Origin: Cucumis sativus
Taxonomy: Eukaryota; Streptophyta; Magnoliopsida; Cucurbitales; Cucurbitaceae
Direction: 5' to 3'
Assembly (NCBI RefSeq): GCF_000004075.3
Contig: NC_026656.2
Coordinates: 1,364,001-1,428,000 of the forward strand
DNA length: 64,000 bases
Under the pieces are notes generated by a model that ran no database searches, was not told where the DNA came from, and saw only the letters and a program-made list of their open reading frames with translations. This document shows positions 62,271 to 64,000 of the stretch, one piece after another (positions within the stretch are counted from its first letter, which is position 1; every line of letters starts with the position of its first letter). The position numbers and the translations under genes are program-made.

Positions 62271-63859
62271 CTCCTCCTCGGCGCAAGATTAGGGAAGTCA
62301 GATCGGAAGTGGTTGAAAGGAGGAAGAGTAAGAAAAATCGGAGAGTTGGAGTGGTTTTTGTGTCTGAAAGGTTTGTGTTGGTTGAAGCTTTTATACAGAG
62401 AAAAGAGGAGAGGGTTAGGGATTTGGAAGAGAGAGATGTGAAGCGAAGAAAGAGAGGTAATGGGACAAATTAAATAGCGCGACCGAGAACGAGATGATAG
62501 ATGATAAATAATAGTGTAATAAGAGGGATTGATTATCAGTTGATAAGTTGGGTGATAAGGACGTGGTTGATAAGTAGTTATAGTTATATTTTGTCTTAAA
62601 TAAGGCAGGAGGCTTTGCGTATATATCTTCCGCTGCATTTGCGCGATTTTCCAAGACTACTCTCCCCGTTTTCACCAACCTCATTTTTCTAACTTCAAAA
62701 TATCCATTTACCTAAATACCCTTTCTCTTTCCTTCCTTTTCTTTTCCTTTTTTTTTCTTCACTTTTCATTTTAAAAAATACAAGAGAGTTTTTATATTAC
62801 ATTTCTCACGATCACGTCTCAATATCAATAATAACATATAAATAAATATATTAAAAAACGAAACGACGCTTGATAGCTTGACAAGTCAAAACATTTCAAC
62901 ATAGAAGTTTAAGTATGGAACCATGGTCAAAAAATAAAAAAGTTTCATTACATATGGATTGATAATCTCTTCCTAAAAGAGACAATAAAGTTGATTTGAT
63001 TTTTTTTTCTACTAAAATAAGTAAAGGATAATTTAATATATTTTATATTTCATAGTCGATACCATGCAAGTCAAAGTTCCTAAAATCTACATGAATACAA
63101 AACTAACGTCTAATTATTATGCATGAATTAAAGTAAACGTTTATTTCTAAAATAAAACGAGATATTAATTTCTTGATTAATGTTAGGTCCATTTCAGACT
63201 ATACTTAAAACTATCTTTTAAGAAGATGTATGGTGTGAAAATCTAATATATATATCAACTTAATGAACAATATTTTAATTTAACACAAAAAAAATTATTT
63301 AATATTTAGGAGCTTTAAATTTGTTGCTTCTTTTATATGTTGGGTTTAATTCAAACCATTTTATGTAACATTTAATATAAAAATATATTGTCTATTTTTT
63401 CTCAAACCAATTATTTTAATACAATCTCAACCGTTCATTGGATGAATAATTTAAAATGTCAATCACAAACAACATTTATTAGTATTATTAGGTTCGATTA
63501 TTCAAGATATTTGTTTCTCTTTTATTATTAATATAAATCTAATTAAACTTTAGTACTCTGTAGTTACTAAAAGGAAAATTTTTAAAAAGAGTAGGTTTTA
63601 CAAAAATGTTTTCGACTTATAACAAATTTTATCACTGATAGTCATTGATATGTTATTCGGATATAATCCAAAATTTTGTTATAACTTATAGATATTTTAA
63701 TTTATTATGCTATTTTTTAAAATGTTCCCTGCTAAAAACAATTATCTTGCTATAAATACATGAATAAATAAAATTTTAGTTTAATTTTCAATATGAATTT
63801 TTACTAGAAATAAAAATTAAAAAAAATTATATGCACTAATAAGATTTTAAAAATAAATT
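62271..63859. other. TPR4 5' leader and intergenic region up to the tRNA gene
   Basis: The first part is the TPR4 leader and promoter (GA-rich on the plus strand). After about 62.7 kb it is AT-rich with one dispersed small element. No gene is seen. Confidence 0.55.
63600..63724 (-). repeat. Dispersed AT-rich small element, copy D (inverted)
   Basis: It ends TTTTAATTTATTATGCTATT then TTTTAAAATG, the reverse complement of the start of copy C. Inside are TATCACTGATAGTCATTGAT and CAAAATTTTGTTATAA. It has the opposite orientation to copy C. Confidence 0.55.
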
Positions 63860-63930
63860 GGTTAATGGTGTAGTGGTTAGCACTTTGGACTTTGAATCCA
63901 ACGACCTGGGTTCGACTCCCGGTAGGACCT
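63860..63930 (+). tRNA. tRNA-Gln (TTG), acceptor stem defective
   Basis: The D arm (GTGTAGTGGTTAGCAC), anticodon arm TTGGA-CTTTGAA-TCCAA with anticodon TTG at 63892-63894, and T arm with an intact B box (GGTTCGACTCC, 63909-63919) are all canonical for plant tRNA-Gln. The 3' acceptor strand is TAGGACC plus T. The 5' strand reads GGTTAAT, one base short of the expected GGTTCTAT, leaving about three unpaired positions. No run of four or more T follows within 30 bases. It is a recently decayed or marginal gene. Confidence 0.8.
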
Positions 63931-64000
63931 ATCAAAAAAAAATCTACACTTATCTTGTAATAAAATTAAAATTATGTTGATTTGATTTTCCTTTATTATA

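Overview
The window is plant nuclear DNA: AT-rich, with intron-split genes carrying GT..AG splice sites, plant-only families and a nuclear-type tRNA gene. The stellacyanin-like copper proteins and the AT-rich repeat style suggest a dicot of the cucumber family (Cucurbitaceae). That placement is inference from remembered sequences, not a search. I rebuilt ten protein genes exon by exon. In every one the splice phases close to a single open frame, which is the main support for the models.

Layout. 0.5-7.2 kb: an MBD10/11-type methyl-CpG-binding-domain protein (+) whose first intron is 5.2 kb. 7.9-10.6 kb: a thylakoid-lumen photosystem II maintenance protein, MPH2-like (-), convergent with it. 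10.6-16.6 kb: gene-poor, repeat-bearing DNA. 16.6-18.6 kb: a GPI-anchored GH17 endo-1,3-beta-glucanase (+). 19-21 kb: relics, namely an RNase H-like fragment and a duplicated orphan exon. 21.3-33.6 kb: a same-strand tandem array of four phytocyanin (blue copper protein) genes, two of them with two cupredoxin domains. 36.3-38.0 kb: a KIX8/KIX9-like adaptor (-). 38-45 kb: a gene desert with small repeats. 45.1-47.5 kb: ARP6 (-). 48.3-52.4 kb: a BRIZ-type RING/ZnF-UBP ubiquitin ligase subunit (+), divergent from ARP6. 54.2-62.3 kb: a TOPLESS-related co-repressor with 25 coding exons, closest in memory to TPR4 (-). 63.9 kb: a tRNA-Gln(TTG) gene with a damaged acceptor stem.

How the genes relate. 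Four genes act on chromatin or transcription (MBD, KIX8/9, ARP6, TPR4). In Arabidopsis KIX8/9 recruit TOPLESS-type co-repressors, and the KIX protein here carries an LxLxL motif, so two likely physical partners lie about 16 kb apart. The phytocyanin array and the GH17 enzyme both make secreted or GPI-anchored cell-surface proteins. The array is the most unusual part. Two of its members are fused double cupredoxins built by in-frame joining of phase-1 exons. One of these has lost the same two copper ligands in both domains, while the other three genes keep complete stellacyanin-type copper sites.
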